Positions 23,012 through 31,750 are shown, numbered from the stretch's first letter. The stretch: 46,805 nucleotides of DNA from RUG11783 sp964599695 (GCA_964599695.1 CAZRGP010000014.1:1-46805); one strand, 5' to 3'. Notes: a model not told the origin generated them from the letters alone. Made by a program: numbers and translations.

Positions 23012-23044
23012 AAAAAGGCTCTGCGATGACGCGGAGCCTTTTTT
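23012..23044 (+). terminator. Terminator between convergent genes
   Basis: GGCTCTGCG, loop ATGA, CGCGGAGCC, with A-run before and TTTTTT after; usable in both directions. Confidence 0.9.
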
Positions 23045-23062
23045 GTGACTTTCTGAATGGTA

Positions 23063-24109
23063 TTACGCTTTTTCCCAGGGCATTTCCTGGTTGGTGAAGT
23101 GACCATAGGAGGACACATCGCTGAATCTCACCTTTTCAAGACCAAGGAAGGAGATGATCCCTCTGGGAGTAAGGTTATAGGAAGCGCGCACTTCCTTCTC
23201 CAGGTCTTCTCTCCATTCGCCGTCCGCCCACACCGCTACCGAGCAGGGGTCGGCAAGACCGATGACGTAGGCGAGCTGGACCTCAACGCGGTGGAAACCG
23301 TATTTCTTCAGCAGTTTTTTGGAGATATAGCGTGCCATGTAGGCTGCCGTGCGGTCCACTTTTGTCGCGTCCTTTCCGGAGAAAGCGCCGCCGCCGTGTC
23401 TTCCGCCGCCGCCGTATGTGTCGCAGATGATCTTCCTTCCCGTGACGCCGGCATCACCGAAGCTGCCGCCGATCACGAAACGGCCTGTGGGGTTCACAAG
23501 GACCTTGAAGTCTTCATTCATTCCGTAATCCCTGGCGGTCTCTTTCATCAGCGGTTCAACGATCGCCTTGACTTCCTCAAGGGAAAGTTCTTCCGCGTGC
23601 TGGGTGGAAAGGAGAAATGTGTCGATGGAGATGGTTCCGTCATCGTGGTAGGCAACCGTGACCTGGGATTTGGCATCGGCACCGAGAAGCGGGTGGCGGA
23701 GCGCTCTGAGTTTCTTGAGAGCGGTTGTCGCCAGCATGTACGCGAGAGGAAGGCATTCCGGGGTCTCGTCACAGGCGAATCCGAACATGATGCCCTGGTC
23801 TCCTGCTCCGCCGATATCCACGCCCATCGCGATGTCCGGGCTCTGTTTGTAGATATGGTTTTCGACGGTATAGTGTTCTTTCAGTCCGATGTAATCGAGA
23901 GCGGTCTGGACTGTAGCCTCCACGTCGACAGGGGTGGAACTGGTCACTTCCCCGGCCAGAACGATCAGATCGTTTTTGATCAGGACTTCAATGGCAACTC
24001 TGCTTGCAGGATCTCCGCTGCGATAGGCGTCCAGCAGCGTATCGGCGATCCGGTCGCACACTTTGTCCGGATGTCCGCAGGAGATCTGTTCACTGGTAAA
24101 ATATCTCAT
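23063..24109 (-). CDS. metK: S-adenosylmethionine synthetase, short form
   Basis: This 348-residue enzyme makes SAM from methionine and ATP. Hallmarks are the N-terminal FTSEQISCGHPDKVCDRIAD, the hexapeptide GAGDQG (in GGAGDQGIMFG) and the P-loop-like GGGAFSGKDATKVDR, with the C-terminal YGHF and PWEK. It is about 40 residues shorter than common bacterial MetK (about 380-400); the missing parts are loops between the core motifs, while catalytic motifs are kept. ATG at 24109 follows AAGGAG. No S-box or SAM-II type leader was seen in the 116 bases upstream. It is monocistronic and convergent to the rhomboid-like gene. Confidence 0.94.
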   Translation of the reverse strand: MRYFTSEQISCGHPDKVCDRIADTLLDAYRSGDPASRVAIEVLIKNDLIVLAGEVTSSTPVDVEATVQTALDYIGLKEHYTVENHIYKQSPDIAMGVDIGGAGDQGIMFGFACDETPECLPLAYMLATTALKKLRALRHPLLGADAKSQVTVAYHDDGTISIDTFLLSTQHAEELSLEEVKAIVEPLMKETARDYGMNEDFKVLVNPTGRFVIGGSFGDAGVTGRKIICDTYGGGGRHGGGAFSGKDATKVDRTAAYMARYISKKLLKKYGFHRVEVQLAYVIGLADPCSVAVWADGEWREDLEKEVRASYNLTPRGIISFLGLEKVRFSDVSSYGHFTNQEMPWEKA

Positions 24110-24225
24110 AAATGCTCCTTGTATGTAGAAAGAAGATACAATAATATAATTAGGTTCACATGAATAAAGTCATATGCTGTAGAATTATACATTATACATA
24201 CTGTTAAAAGCAAGGAAAGATCGGA

Positions 24226-24966
24226 ATGAGTTTCAAGAAAGAAAGAATCGCGGAAATACTGGAAAATTACGGGCTTTTTCCGGAGGTGGTCACGCTTCCG
24301 GTGACTGGTTCCACCAATGATGTGGCACGCTCCCTTTCCATGGAGAAAAACATCCCGTATCTTGTCGCGGCAGATCAGCAGACCAGGGGAAAGGGCAGCC
24401 ATGGACGCTCGTTTTATTCCCCGGATGAAACAGGTTTCTACCTCAGCTTTACCATTCCCGGTGCGGATCCGGATATCCAGATGACCCTCGCGGCGGGGGT
24501 GGCGGTATGTGAATCGATACAGGAGGTATGCGGGATCAAAACCGCAGTCAAATGGGTGAACGATATCCGCTATCAGGGAAAAAAGGCGGGCGGTATCCTG
24601 TGCGAGCGCTTTCCGAACGGGACCGTCGTTGTCGGTATCGGGATCAACCTCAAAACTCCTGAGGGCGGGTTTCCTCCCGATATATCCGGAACAGCAGGGG
24701 CCCTGGACACGGATCCGGGACTCGCGAGCGATCTCGCCGCTGCGATCTACAGATCCTACCTTGGAATGATGGAAAGACCGGAGGAGATCCTTACCCGGTA
24801 CAAGGAAAAATGCGAGACCCTGGGACAGGAGGTGAAGTACCTCGTGGACGGGAAAGAGCATTTTGGGAAGGCGGTGGACATCGAGAGGGACGGTAGCCTC
24901 CTTATTCAGGAGAACGGAGCGGTCAGGAGATTTTCCACCGGAGAGATCTCTGTGCGCAACGTGTAG
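24226..24966 (+). CDS. birA: Biotin--[acetyl-CoA-carboxylase] ligase, without regulatory domain
   Basis: This 246-residue biotin protein ligase has the motifs GSTNDVA (substrate loop), QTRGKGSHGRSF (biotinyl-AMP binding), KWVNDI and KKAGGILCE, with a C-terminal SH3-like cap. It joins biotin to carboxylase carrier proteins in the cytosol. It lacks the N-terminal helix-turn-helix of the bifunctional BirA repressor, so it should be only an enzyme. ATG at 24226 follows AAGGAAAG. A terminator follows directly. Confidence 0.95.
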   Translation: MSFKKERIAEILENYGLFPEVVTLPVTGSTNDVARSLSMEKNIPYLVAADQQTRGKGSHGRSFYSPDETGFYLSFTIPGADPDIQMTLAAGVAVCESIQEVCGIKTAVKWVNDIRYQGKKAGGILCERFPNGTVVVGIGINLKTPEGGFPPDISGTAGALDTDPGLASDLAAAIYRSYLGMMERPEEILTRYKEKCETLGQEVKYLVDGKEHFGKAVDIERDGSLLIQENGAVRRFSTGEISVRNV

Positions 24967-24980
24967 CGATCTCCGGAACG

Positions 24981-25004
24981 GCAGTGCACAGGCGCTGCTT
25001 TTTT
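24981..25004 (+). terminator. Terminator after birA
   Basis: GCAGTGC, loop, GCGCTGC (one G-T pair), then TTTTTT. Confidence 0.8.
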
Positions 25005-25017
25005 GTTGTTTTTTCTG

Positions 25018-25046
25018 TTGACACTTCAGGGCAAAAGGTATAGACT
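25018..25046 (+). promoter_or_regulatory. Promoter of the marR-ABC exporter operon
   Basis: TTGACA (25018-25023), 17 bases, TAGACT (25041-25046). Confidence 0.6.
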
Positions 25047-25076
25047 GTCAAAAGTTAAGTACAAAACTGTAAAGCG

Positions 25077-25089
25077 CTTAAATGTTAAG
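25077..25089 (+). promoter_or_regulatory. Palindrome before the MarR gene, possible autorepressor site
   Basis: CTTAA-ATG-TTAAG is a perfect inverted repeat between the promoter and the marR ATG; a related GTTAAG lies at about 25055-25060. MarR proteins commonly bind such AT-rich palindromes near their own promoter. The link is inference. Confidence 0.45.
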
Positions 25090-25101
25090 GGAGATAAGAG
25101 A

Positions 25102-25590
25102 ATGGAAAAAGATGAAATCGTCCGTCTTGCGTGGAACATGGACAGACTCGTTGGGCTCAGACGTTCTCTGATCAACAGGGAAGCGGACGAGAACGGGGTA
25201 TACCTCGGACAGCACAGGGTGCTCAGGTACATCGTTCACAATCCGGGCTGTTCACAGAGAGATATTGCTACAGCCCTCTCGCAGACTCCTGCCGCGATCA
25301 CCCTTTCCACCAAAAGACTTCAGGAAATGGGAATGATCACGAAGGAGACGGATCCGAAGAACCTTCGGCAGTACCACCTGTATGTTACGGACAAGGGGGT
25401 GCAGAACGGCGAATCTTTCTTCGAAGTGATCACGAGGTATGCGGGGATCACTTTTGAGAATTTCTCGGATGAGGATCTTGAAAAACTCAGTGAACTGATC
25501 GATAAGATGTACTTAAACCTGAAACCGTATAAGACCGAAGTCTGCACCCAGGAAGGGCAGACGGAAAGGGGACAAGAAAAGAACGAATGA
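25102..25590 (+). CDS. MarR-family transcriptional regulator
   Basis: This 162-residue protein has the MarR winged helix: LGQHRVLRYIVHNPGCSQRDIATALSQTPAAITLSTKRLQEMGMI is the recognition region (helices about residues 35-78), and TDPKNLRQYHLYVTDKG the wing. No obvious peroxide-sensing cysteine lies at the N terminus, so an OhrR identity is not supported. ATG at 25102 follows AAGGGAG; a longer reading would include the promoter. Its stop overlaps the ATG of the first ABC gene (ATGA), so it very probably represses this exporter operon in response to a ligand. Confidence 0.9.
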   Translation: MEKDEIVRLAWNMDRLVGLRRSLINREADENGVYLGQHRVLRYIVHNPGCSQRDIATALSQTPAAITLSTKRLQEMGMITKETDPKNLRQYHLYVTDKGVQNGESFFEVITRYAGITFENFSDEDLEKLSELIDKMYLNLKPYKTEVCTQEGQTERGQEKNE

Positions 25591-27323
25591 TCAAGAAACT
25601 AAGCCCTTATATTAAAGGTTACTGGCTTCCCACGATCTTAGCGCCGATCCTGACGATGGGCGAGGTCGTGATGGAAGTGTATATTCCGTTCCTGATGAGC
25701 CGGATCATAGACGAAGGCATCGCGCTTGGGGACAGGGATCTTGTTGTATCGCTGGGGATCCGGATGATCCTCTGCGCAATCACTTCGCTGGTGCTTGGAA
25801 TAGCAAGCCAGTGGGTCACGGCGAGAGCGAGGACCGGATTCTCCAAAAATCTCCGCGCGGAGATGTTCCGCCGGGTCCAGGGATTTTCCTTTGCCAACGT
25901 GGATCATTTTTCCACGGGATCCCTGATTACGAGGCTGACGACCGACGTTGCCCAGGTTGAAAATGCGTTCAGCACCATCATTCACATGTTGTTCCGCAAT
26001 CCCGTAATGATCCTGTTTGCTACGGTCATGGCGTTCCGGATCAACCGGGAACTCTGCCGTGTCTTCCTTGTAGCGATCCCGGTTCTCGGTATCTCCGTGT
26101 ATCTGGTGTCCACCAAGGCGCATCCCTTCTTTATGGCGATGATGAAACGCTTCGACGTTATCAACTCGATCATCGAGGAGAACCTTACCGCGATCCGTGT
26201 CGTGAAGGCATTTGTGCGTAAAGACAAGGAGAATGAGAAGTTTCAGGCCGCAGCAGCGGGGATCAAGGCAGCTCAGCTCAGAGCAGAGCACATCGTTATC
26301 CTCACCGGACCTCTTCTCAATGCAGTCATCTATGGCACGACTCTTGCGATCTGCTGGTTCGGCGGAAAACAGATGATCGCCGGTACAATGCAGACCGGTG
26401 AATTCCTGACGTTTATCCAGTATATCCGTCAGATCCTCTTTAACCTGAACATGCTTTCCATGGTCTTCATCATGATCATCATGGCAGGCGCGTCTGTTGA
26501 CCGAATCATCGAGGTCCTGGATGAGATCCCGGACATCTCGGATGAAAACGCGGATCCTGGTCTGGATCTCGCGGACGGCTCTGTCCGGTTCGATCATGTC
26601 AATTTCACCTATAACAAGGACAGCGACAACTATATCCTCACCGATATCAACCTGGATATCAAGTCGGGGGAAACGATCGGTATCATCGGTGGTACCGGAT
26701 CCGCCAAATCCACCCTCGTGCAGCTGATACCCCGCCTCTACGACGTAAACACCGGAACGATCGAAGTGGGAGGCAGGAACGTCAAGGACTACAAGCTGGA
26801 CAAGCTTCGCGACGGGTGCTCCATGGTGCTTCAGAAGAATCTTCTCTTCTCCGGTACCATCCGCGACAACCTGAAATGGGGCAAGGAAGATGCTACGGAT
26901 GAGGAGATCATTGAAGCGTGCAAGGCGGCGGATGCCCACAACTTTATCATGAGTTTCCCCAACGGATATGACACGGAACTGGGTCAGGGCGGCGTCAATG
27001 TGTCCGGCGGTCAGAAACAGAGACTGTGTATCGCCAGGGCGCTGCTGAAGCATCCCAAGATCCTGATCCTGGATGACAGCACCAGCGCAGTGGATACGGC
27101 GACGGATCATGCGATCCGGGCAGCGCTGAAGAAACAGGCAGCGGGAATGACCACATTTATCATCGCACAGCGAATCGCGTCGGTACATGACGCGGACAAG
27201 GTCATCGTACTGGACAACGGAAAGATCGATGGCTTTGATACTCCGGAAAATCTGCTTAAGAACAACCAGATCTACCGTGAGGTATATGAATCTCAACAGA
27301 AAGGAGCACAGGAGAATGGCTGA
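25587..27323 (+). CDS. Heterodimeric ABC exporter, subunit with degenerate ATPase site
   Basis: This 578-residue half-transporter has a six-helix permease domain (about 1-300) and an ATPase domain: Walker A GGTGSAKST (about 367-375), signature VSGGQKQR (about 471-478) and Walker B ILILDDSTSAVD (about 491-502). The residue after the Walker B aspartate is Asp (LDDST), not the catalytic Glu, as in the non-hydrolysing site of heterodimeric exporters such as TM287/288 and BmrCD. The partner gene follows with an eight-base overlap. Likely substrate is a drug or lipid-like toxic compound, controlled by the MarR gene before it; the substrate is inference. Confidence 0.93.
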   Translation: MIKKLSPYIKGYWLPTILAPILTMGEVVMEVYIPFLMSRIIDEGIALGDRDLVVSLGIRMILCAITSLVLGIASQWVTARARTGFSKNLRAEMFRRVQGFSFANVDHFSTGSLITRLTTDVAQVENAFSTIIHMLFRNPVMILFATVMAFRINRELCRVFLVAIPVLGISVYLVSTKAHPFFMAMMKRFDVINSIIEENLTAIRVVKAFVRKDKENEKFQAAAAGIKAAQLRAEHIVILTGPLLNAVIYGTTLAICWFGGKQMIAGTMQTGEFLTFIQYIRQILFNLNMLSMVFIMIIMAGASVDRIIEVLDEIPDISDENADPGLDLADGSVRFDHVNFTYNKDSDNYILTDINLDIKSGETIGIIGGTGSAKSTLVQLIPRLYDVNTGTIEVGGRNVKDYKLDKLRDGCSMVLQKNLLFSGTIRDNLKWGKEDATDEEIIEACKAADAHNFIMSFPNGYDTELGQGGVNVSGGQKQRLCIARALLKHPKILILDDSTSAVDTATDHAIRAALKKQAAGMTTFIIAQRIASVHDADKVIVLDNGKIDGFDTPENLLKNNQIYREVYESQQKGAQENG

Positions 27324-29229
27324 GAGAAAATCACAGAACCAGCCCCCGCGCGGACCGAGAGGCCGCGGAGTGGAAAAGCCCAAGGACGCAGTCGGTACCT
27401 TTAAAAGAATGCTGTCCTACTTTAAAAACTACTACATCCAGATCCTGATCGCTCTTGTATGCGTTGCAGTTTCCGCTCTTGCCAATGTAGCGAGCAACTA
27501 TTTCCTGAAGCCGATCATCAATGAGGCGATCCTTCCTTTTGTGGGAAGCAAGAGCCCTGATTACTCCAGACTGGCGACCATTCTGATCACGATGGTCGTG
27601 ATCTATGTCGTAGGAACGCTGGCATCATATTTCCAGAGCAGGCTTCTCGGAGATATGGCGGCAGATATTCAGCAGAGGATCCGCACCCAGGTTTTTGACC
27701 ACATGCAGACGCTTCCTCTGAAGTATTACGATACGCATTCGATTGGAGACATGATGAGCCGATATACCAACGATATCGGCACTCTGAGACAGATGCTGTC
27801 TCAGGCGCTCCCGAATCTTCTCAGCTCCATCATCACATTTGTCGGCGTGTTCACGACGATGCTCTTCCTTTCCTGGAAACTGATGCTGATCGTCATCGTG
27901 ATGCTGATCTTTACCGCTCTGGTATTGAGACTGATCACCAAGCACTCGGTGAGTTTCTTCATCAAGCAGCAGCGGACGACCGGCCAGGTAAACGGATATA
28001 TCCAGGAGATGATCGACGGGCAGAAGGTCATCAAGGTGTTCAACCATGAGCCTCGTGCGATCGAAGATTTCGACGAACTCAACGGAGAACTTACCAGAGC
28101 AGCCGCCAATGCGCAGGTGCTGGGTGGAATGATGTGGCCCTTTACCGGAAATATCGCCTATCTGCAGTACGCGATCATCGCTATGGTGGGCGCCGGAATG
28201 GTCATTGAAGGCACCATGGACGTAGGTACGATCGGCTCCTTCCTTCAGTATTCCCGTTCAGTGAGCCAGCCTCTGAACATGATGACTCAGCAGGCTACAA
28301 CGATCCTCAATGCCCTTGCAGGCGCGGAACGCATCTTTGCGCTGCTGGATGCTCCCTCTGAGGTGGATGAAGGGACAGTCACGCTGGTCAACGTAGAAAA
28401 CGGAAAAGACGGTGAGCTGATCGAGACGGAAAAACGCACCGAGATGTGGGGATGGAAGAGCGTCGGCGAAGACGGAAAGACGACCATCACACCTCTGAAG
28501 GGCGATGTCCGCTTTGACCATGTCACATTCGCGTATGATGAAGGACATCCTGTCCTCCACGATATCAGCCTTTATGCCAAACCCGGACAGAAGATCGCCT
28601 TTGTCGGATCTACCGGAGCGGGCAAAACGACCATTACCAACCTGATCAACCGTTTCTATGATGTTCAGGAAGGAAAGATCACCTATGACGGGTTCGATGT
28701 CAAGGACATCAGGAAAGACTCTCTGAGAAAATCCCTGGCTATGGTTCTGCAGGACACGCACCTGTTTACCGGTACGGTCATGGAGAATATCCGGTACGGA
28801 AGGCTTGACGCTACCGATGAGGAGTGTGTTGAGGCTGCGAAACTGGCGAACGCGGACTTCTTTATCAGCCACCTGCCCAACGGCTACCAGACTATGATCA
28901 CCGGAGACGGAGAGAACCTCTCACAGGGGCAGAGACAGCTCCTCGCCATCGCGAGGGCGGCAGTAGCCGATCCGCCTGTACTGATCCTGGATGAAGCTAC
29001 GAGTTCCATCGATACGCGTACTGAGCGCCTCATCGAGAAGGGAATGGACGGACTGATGCACGGAAGGACCGTATTCGTCATTGCCCACCGTCTCTCGACC
29101 GTACGGAACTCCAACGCCATCATGGTTCTGGAGCACGGCAACATCATCGAGCGCGGAGATCACGACAGTCTGATCGCCGACAAGGGCAGATATTATCAGC
29201 TGTATACCGGGATGTTCGAGCTGTCCTGA
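27316..29229 (+). CDS. Heterodimeric ABC exporter, catalytically complete subunit
   Basis: This 637-residue half-transporter starts with a basic, proline-rich tail (PPRGPRGRGVEKPKD), then a six-helix permease and an ATPase with Walker A GSTGAGKTT (about 431-439), a non-standard signature LSQGQRQ (about 534-540) and a proper Walker B with glutamate, VLILDEATSSID (about 554-565). Its good Walker B pairs with the good signature (VSGGQ) of the other subunit, making one active and one degenerate site. About 40 residues are inserted before the ATPase domain (VNVENGKDGELIETEKRTEM). ATG at 27316 follows AGGAG and overlaps the previous gene by eight bases. Confidence 0.93.
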   Translation: MAERKSQNQPPRGPRGRGVEKPKDAVGTFKRMLSYFKNYYIQILIALVCVAVSALANVASNYFLKPIINEAILPFVGSKSPDYSRLATILITMVVIYVVGTLASYFQSRLLGDMAADIQQRIRTQVFDHMQTLPLKYYDTHSIGDMMSRYTNDIGTLRQMLSQALPNLLSSIITFVGVFTTMLFLSWKLMLIVIVMLIFTALVLRLITKHSVSFFIKQQRTTGQVNGYIQEMIDGQKVIKVFNHEPRAIEDFDELNGELTRAAANAQVLGGMMWPFTGNIAYLQYAIIAMVGAGMVIEGTMDVGTIGSFLQYSRSVSQPLNMMTQQATTILNALAGAERIFALLDAPSEVDEGTVTLVNVENGKDGELIETEKRTEMWGWKSVGEDGKTTITPLKGDVRFDHVTFAYDEGHPVLHDISLYAKPGQKIAFVGSTGAGKTTITNLINRFYDVQEGKITYDGFDVKDIRKDSLRKSLAMVLQDTHLFTGTVMENIRYGRLDATDEECVEAAKLANADFFISHLPNGYQTMITGDGENLSQGQRQLLAIARAAVADPPVLILDEATSSIDTRTERLIEKGMDGLMHGRTVFVIAHRLSTVRNSNAIMVLEHGNIIERGDHDSLIADKGRYYQLYTGMFELS

Positions 29230-29290
29230 ACCCCGTTCTCACGGGTCCGGAAAAGCCCGCAAACCACTGTAATATCAGGGAAAATCCTTA

Positions 29291-29319
29291 TTGACACGGT
29301 GGGCTCCATCCGATATAAT
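29291..29319 (+). promoter_or_regulatory. Strong promoter of rplU-rpmA
   Basis: TTGACA (29291-29296), 17 bases, TATAAT (29314-29319): a consensus sigmaA promoter, as expected for ribosomal proteins. Confidence 0.85.
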
Positions 29320-29326
29320 ATCAAAG

Positions 29327-29400
29327 CCGCATGTAACAGGCTTCTTTAAAGTGCGCGAAAACGCCGCCTGGGTCAGCGAGTCTGAAAATAAAAAGACAAG
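29327..29400 (+). promoter_or_regulatory. Structured leader of rplU, candidate L21 leader
   Basis: The 80-base leader holds CAGGC (29337-29341) and GCCTG (29368-29372) as outer arms, with GCG-CGAAAA-CGC inside. Bacillota commonly carry an L21-binding leader at this place for autoregulation. I have only the position and the hairpin as support. Confidence 0.45.
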
Positions 29401-29409
29401 AGGTAAAAA

Positions 29410-29721
29410 ATGTACGCAGTCATTAAAACCGGCGGCAAGCAGTACAAGGTCGAGCAGGGCGACGTCGTATTCGTCGAGAAGCTCAACGCCGAAGAGGGCG
29501 CAGAAGTTACTTTTGAAGAAGTTCTCGCACTCGGCGGAGAGAAGAAAGCCAAGATCGGCACTCCTACTGTCAAAGGCGCCACAGTAACCGGAAAAGTTCT
29601 GAAACAGGGTCGTTCAAAGAAGATCACAGTCTTCACATACAAGCCCAAGAAGAACGAGAAGAGAAAACTCGGACATCGTCAGAGTTACACAAAGGTTGAA
29701 ATAACCGCAATCAACGCTTAA
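29410..29721 (+). CDS. rplU: 50S ribosomal protein L21
   Basis: This 103-residue protein matches L21 throughout: start MYAVIKTGGKQYKVEQGD, central VEKLNAEEGAEVTFEEVLALG, and the rRNA-binding end YKPKKNEKRKLGHRQSYT. It is part of the large ribosomal subunit. ATG at 29410 follows AAGAGG. It is followed at only 20 bases by rpmA; the small ysxB/prp gene that usually stands between them in Bacillota is absent. Confidence 0.98.
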   Translation: MYAVIKTGGKQYKVEQGDVVFVEKLNAEEGAEVTFEEVLALGGEKKAKIGTPTVKGATVTGKVLKQGRSKKITVFTYKPKKNEKRKLGHRQSYTKVEITAINA

Positions 29722-29741
29722 GGAACGGAGGATATCTACGA

Positions 29742-29993
29742 ATGGCACATAAAAAAGGTGTAGGATCTACAAAGAACGGCAGAGACTCCGAGTCCAAGCG
29801 CCTCGGTGTCAAGAGAGCGGACGGACAGTTCGTTCTTGCAGGCAACATCCTTGTCCGCCAGCGCGGAACACACATCCATCCCGGCCTCAATGTGGGCATC
29901 GGTTCGGATGACACACTGTACGCACTTGCAGACGGCAAGGTAAAGTTCACCCGTTACGGAAAAGACCGCAAGAAGGTCAACGTACTGAACTAA
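29742..29993 (+). CDS. rpmA: 50S ribosomal protein L27, without N-terminal extension
   Basis: This 83-residue L27 starts MAHKKGVGSTKNGRDSESKR and has the family's GNILVRQRGTHIHPG. In most Bacillota L27 is made with an extra N-terminal segment of about nine residues that the Prp protease removes; here the ATG at 29742, behind GGAGG, gives the mature form directly, as in E. coli. No in-frame start lies further upstream before the rplU stop. The absence of the prp gene next to it agrees. Confidence 0.97.
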   Translation: MAHKKGVGSTKNGRDSESKRLGVKRADGQFVLAGNILVRQRGTHIHPGLNVGIGSDDTLYALADGKVKFTRYGKDRKKVNVLN

Positions 29994-30003
29994 CTGCAAA
30001 AGG

Positions 30004-30031
30004 ATCCCGCGCTGATAACGCGGGATTTTTT
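30004..30031 (+). terminator. Terminator after rpmA
   Basis: ATCCCGCG, seven-base loop, CGCGGGAT, TTTTT. The obg gene begins 25 bases later, so some read-through is likely. Confidence 0.88.
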
Positions 30032-30056
30032 CATAAGATGATTAAAGGAAAAGATC

Positions 30057-31322
30057 ATGTTTATTGATAAAGCCAGGATCCGGTTCGTAGCCGGAAAAGG
30101 CGGCGACGGCGCTGTGAGTTTTCACCGTGAAAAATATGTGGCCGCAGGCGGACCCGACGGCGGGGACGGCGGAAACGGGGGGAGCATCTATCTCCTCGCG
30201 GATGACCATCTCTCCACGCTGGCGGACTACAAGTACAGAAAGAAATATCAGGCGGAAAACGGCGAGAACGGAAGGGGCAACCGCTGCCACGGAAAAAGCG
30301 CGGATGACCTTATCCTGAAAGTGCCCCGCGGCACCATCGTCCGCGAATATGAGAGCGGTAAAATCATGGCGGATGTCTCCGGAGACGAGCCTGTACTTAT
30401 CTGCAAGGGCGGAAGAGGGGGATTCGGAAACGCGAAGTTCGCCACTCCTACCAGGCAGATCCCCCGTTTTGCCAAGACCGGAACGCAGGGAGAGGCGTAT
30501 GACATCTCCCTGGAACTGAAACTGATCGCGGATGTGGGCCTGATCGGATTCCCCAATGTGGGAAAATCCACCCTTCTCTCGGTCATTTCCAACGCGAGGC
30601 CGAAGATCGCCAATTACCACTTCACCACGCTCAGCCCGAACCTCGGGGTGGTCCGCTTCAAGGACACCTCCTTTGTGGCCGCGGATATTCCCGGACTCAT
30701 CGAAGGCGCTTCGAAGGGGATCGGACTGGGATATGATTTCCTGAGACATATCGAGCGGTGCCGGCTCCTTGTCCATATCGTGGATGTGTCCGGAAGCGAA
30801 GGACGGGATCCGATACAGGACTTTGAGCAGATCAATGAGGAGCTCCGCTCGTTCAGTGAGGAGCTGGCAGGAAGGCAGCAGATCGTCGTAGGCAACAAGA
30901 TCGATCTGGCGGATGAGGAAGCCAAAGACCGCTTCCGTTCCTATCTGGAAGAGAAGGGATACAAGGCCTTCTTCATGTCTGCGATCACGACCGAAGGGAC
31001 GCAGGACATCGTCGCGGCCTGTGCCGAGGCGCTTTCCAAACTTCCTCCCGTTAAGAAATATGAACCGGATTTTGTCCGGCCGGAGAAAAAGACCAGGGAC
31101 AGGGATTTCCAGATCGAGCGGGACGACGACGGAGAATGGGAGATCATCGCTCCGTGGCTGGAGCGCATCCTCATGCAGAGCAACATCGAGGACTACGAGT
31201 CGCTCATGTATTTCCAGAACGCTCTGGCGGATTCCGGGATCCTGGACAAGCTGGAAGAACTCGGGGTCCAGGAAGGGGATTCCATCCACATAGGAGATTA
31301 TCAATTTGATTACGTTACCTGA
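30057..31322 (+). CDS. obg: Obg/CgtA GTPase
   Basis: This 421-residue ribosome-associated GTPase has three parts: the glycine-rich Obg fold (about 1-158, with many GG repeats), the G domain with GFPNVGKST (P loop), DIPGLIEGAS (switch and G3), NKID (G4) and MSAIT (G5), and the C-terminal OCT domain (about 340-421) found in Gram-positive members. It takes part in 50S assembly and stress signalling. ATG at 30057 follows AAAGGAAAAG. Placement after rplU-rpmA is the classic order. It overlaps the next gene by 17 bases. Confidence 0.97.
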   Translation: MFIDKARIRFVAGKGGDGAVSFHREKYVAAGGPDGGDGGNGGSIYLLADDHLSTLADYKYRKKYQAENGENGRGNRCHGKSADDLILKVPRGTIVREYESGKIMADVSGDEPVLICKGGRGGFGNAKFATPTRQIPRFAKTGTQGEAYDISLELKLIADVGLIGFPNVGKSTLLSVISNARPKIANYHFTTLSPNLGVVRFKDTSFVAADIPGLIEGASKGIGLGYDFLRHIERCRLLVHIVDVSGSEGRDPIQDFEQINEELRSFSEELAGRQQIVVGNKIDLADEEAKDRFRSYLEEKGYKAFFMSAITTEGTQDIVAACAEALSKLPPVKKYEPDFVRPEKKTRDRDFQIERDDDGEWEIIAPWLERILMQSNIEDYESLMYFQNALADSGILDKLEELGVQEGDSIHIGDYQFDYVT

Positions 31323-31707
31323 GGAAGAACGGAAAAGTCTGCATGAGATCAAGCAGAAGAGCCCGGTGGAGCTCGCCTTTATCGGGGATGCCGTCTATGA
31401 ACTGATGGTCAGGGAGCATATCTCTCTGTGTCATGATGCGCCTGCCGGCAAACTGCATTCCATGTGTGTGGAGTATGTGAGAGCGGAAGCGCAGCAGAGC
31501 GCCCTTGAACGGATCCAGGACGAGCTGACGGAGGAAGAACTGGATTTTGTGAGAAGGGGCAGGAACGCGAACAAGGTAATGGCGTCCAAGAATGCGGATC
31601 CCGCAGCTTACCGCGCTGCCACCGGGGTCGAAGCCATGTTTGGCTATCTGTACCTTTCCGGGCAGAACGAGAGGATACGCAGACTCTTTGAACGGATCTT
31701 TGACTGA
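31306..31707 (+). CDS. mrnC: Mini-ribonuclease III
   Basis: This 133-residue RNase III domain without a dsRNA-binding domain is mini-RNase III, which in B. subtilis matures the ends of 23S rRNA. Typical parts are SPVELAFIGDAVYELMVR (with the catalytic Asp in GDAVYE), RRGRNANK and the late YRAATGVEAMFGYLYL with the second acidic site. The start is TTG at 31306, behind AGGAGA and inside the last codons of obg, so translation is coupled. In Bacillus it follows cysS; here it follows obg, which still fits a ribosome-building role. Confidence 0.94.
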   Translation: MITLPEEERKSLHEIKQKSPVELAFIGDAVYELMVREHISLCHDAPAGKLHSMCVEYVRAEAQQSALERIQDELTEEELDFVRRGRNANKVMASKNADPAAYRAATGVEAMFGYLYLSGQNERIRRLFERIFD

Positions 31708-31730
31708 ATGGACGGATCGTTAACACAGAG

Positions 31731-31750
31731 ACCCGCGCAGCGGGTTTTTT
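31731..31750 (+). terminator. Terminator after mini-RNase III
   Basis: ACCCGC, loop GCA, GCGGGT, TTTTTT. Confidence 0.88.

Noticed and set aside
24110..24225. SAM riboswitch before metK
   Set aside because: The upstream 116 bases show neither the S-box helices nor a terminator.
25102..25590. The MarR protein as OhrR for the gpx operon
   Set aside because: It lacks a clear N-terminal sensing cysteine, is 24 kb away and is coupled to an ABC exporter.
25638..27383. Minus-strand open frame of 581 codons opposite the first ABC gene
   Set aside because: Antisense to a clear ABC transporter; no family likeness or ribosome site.
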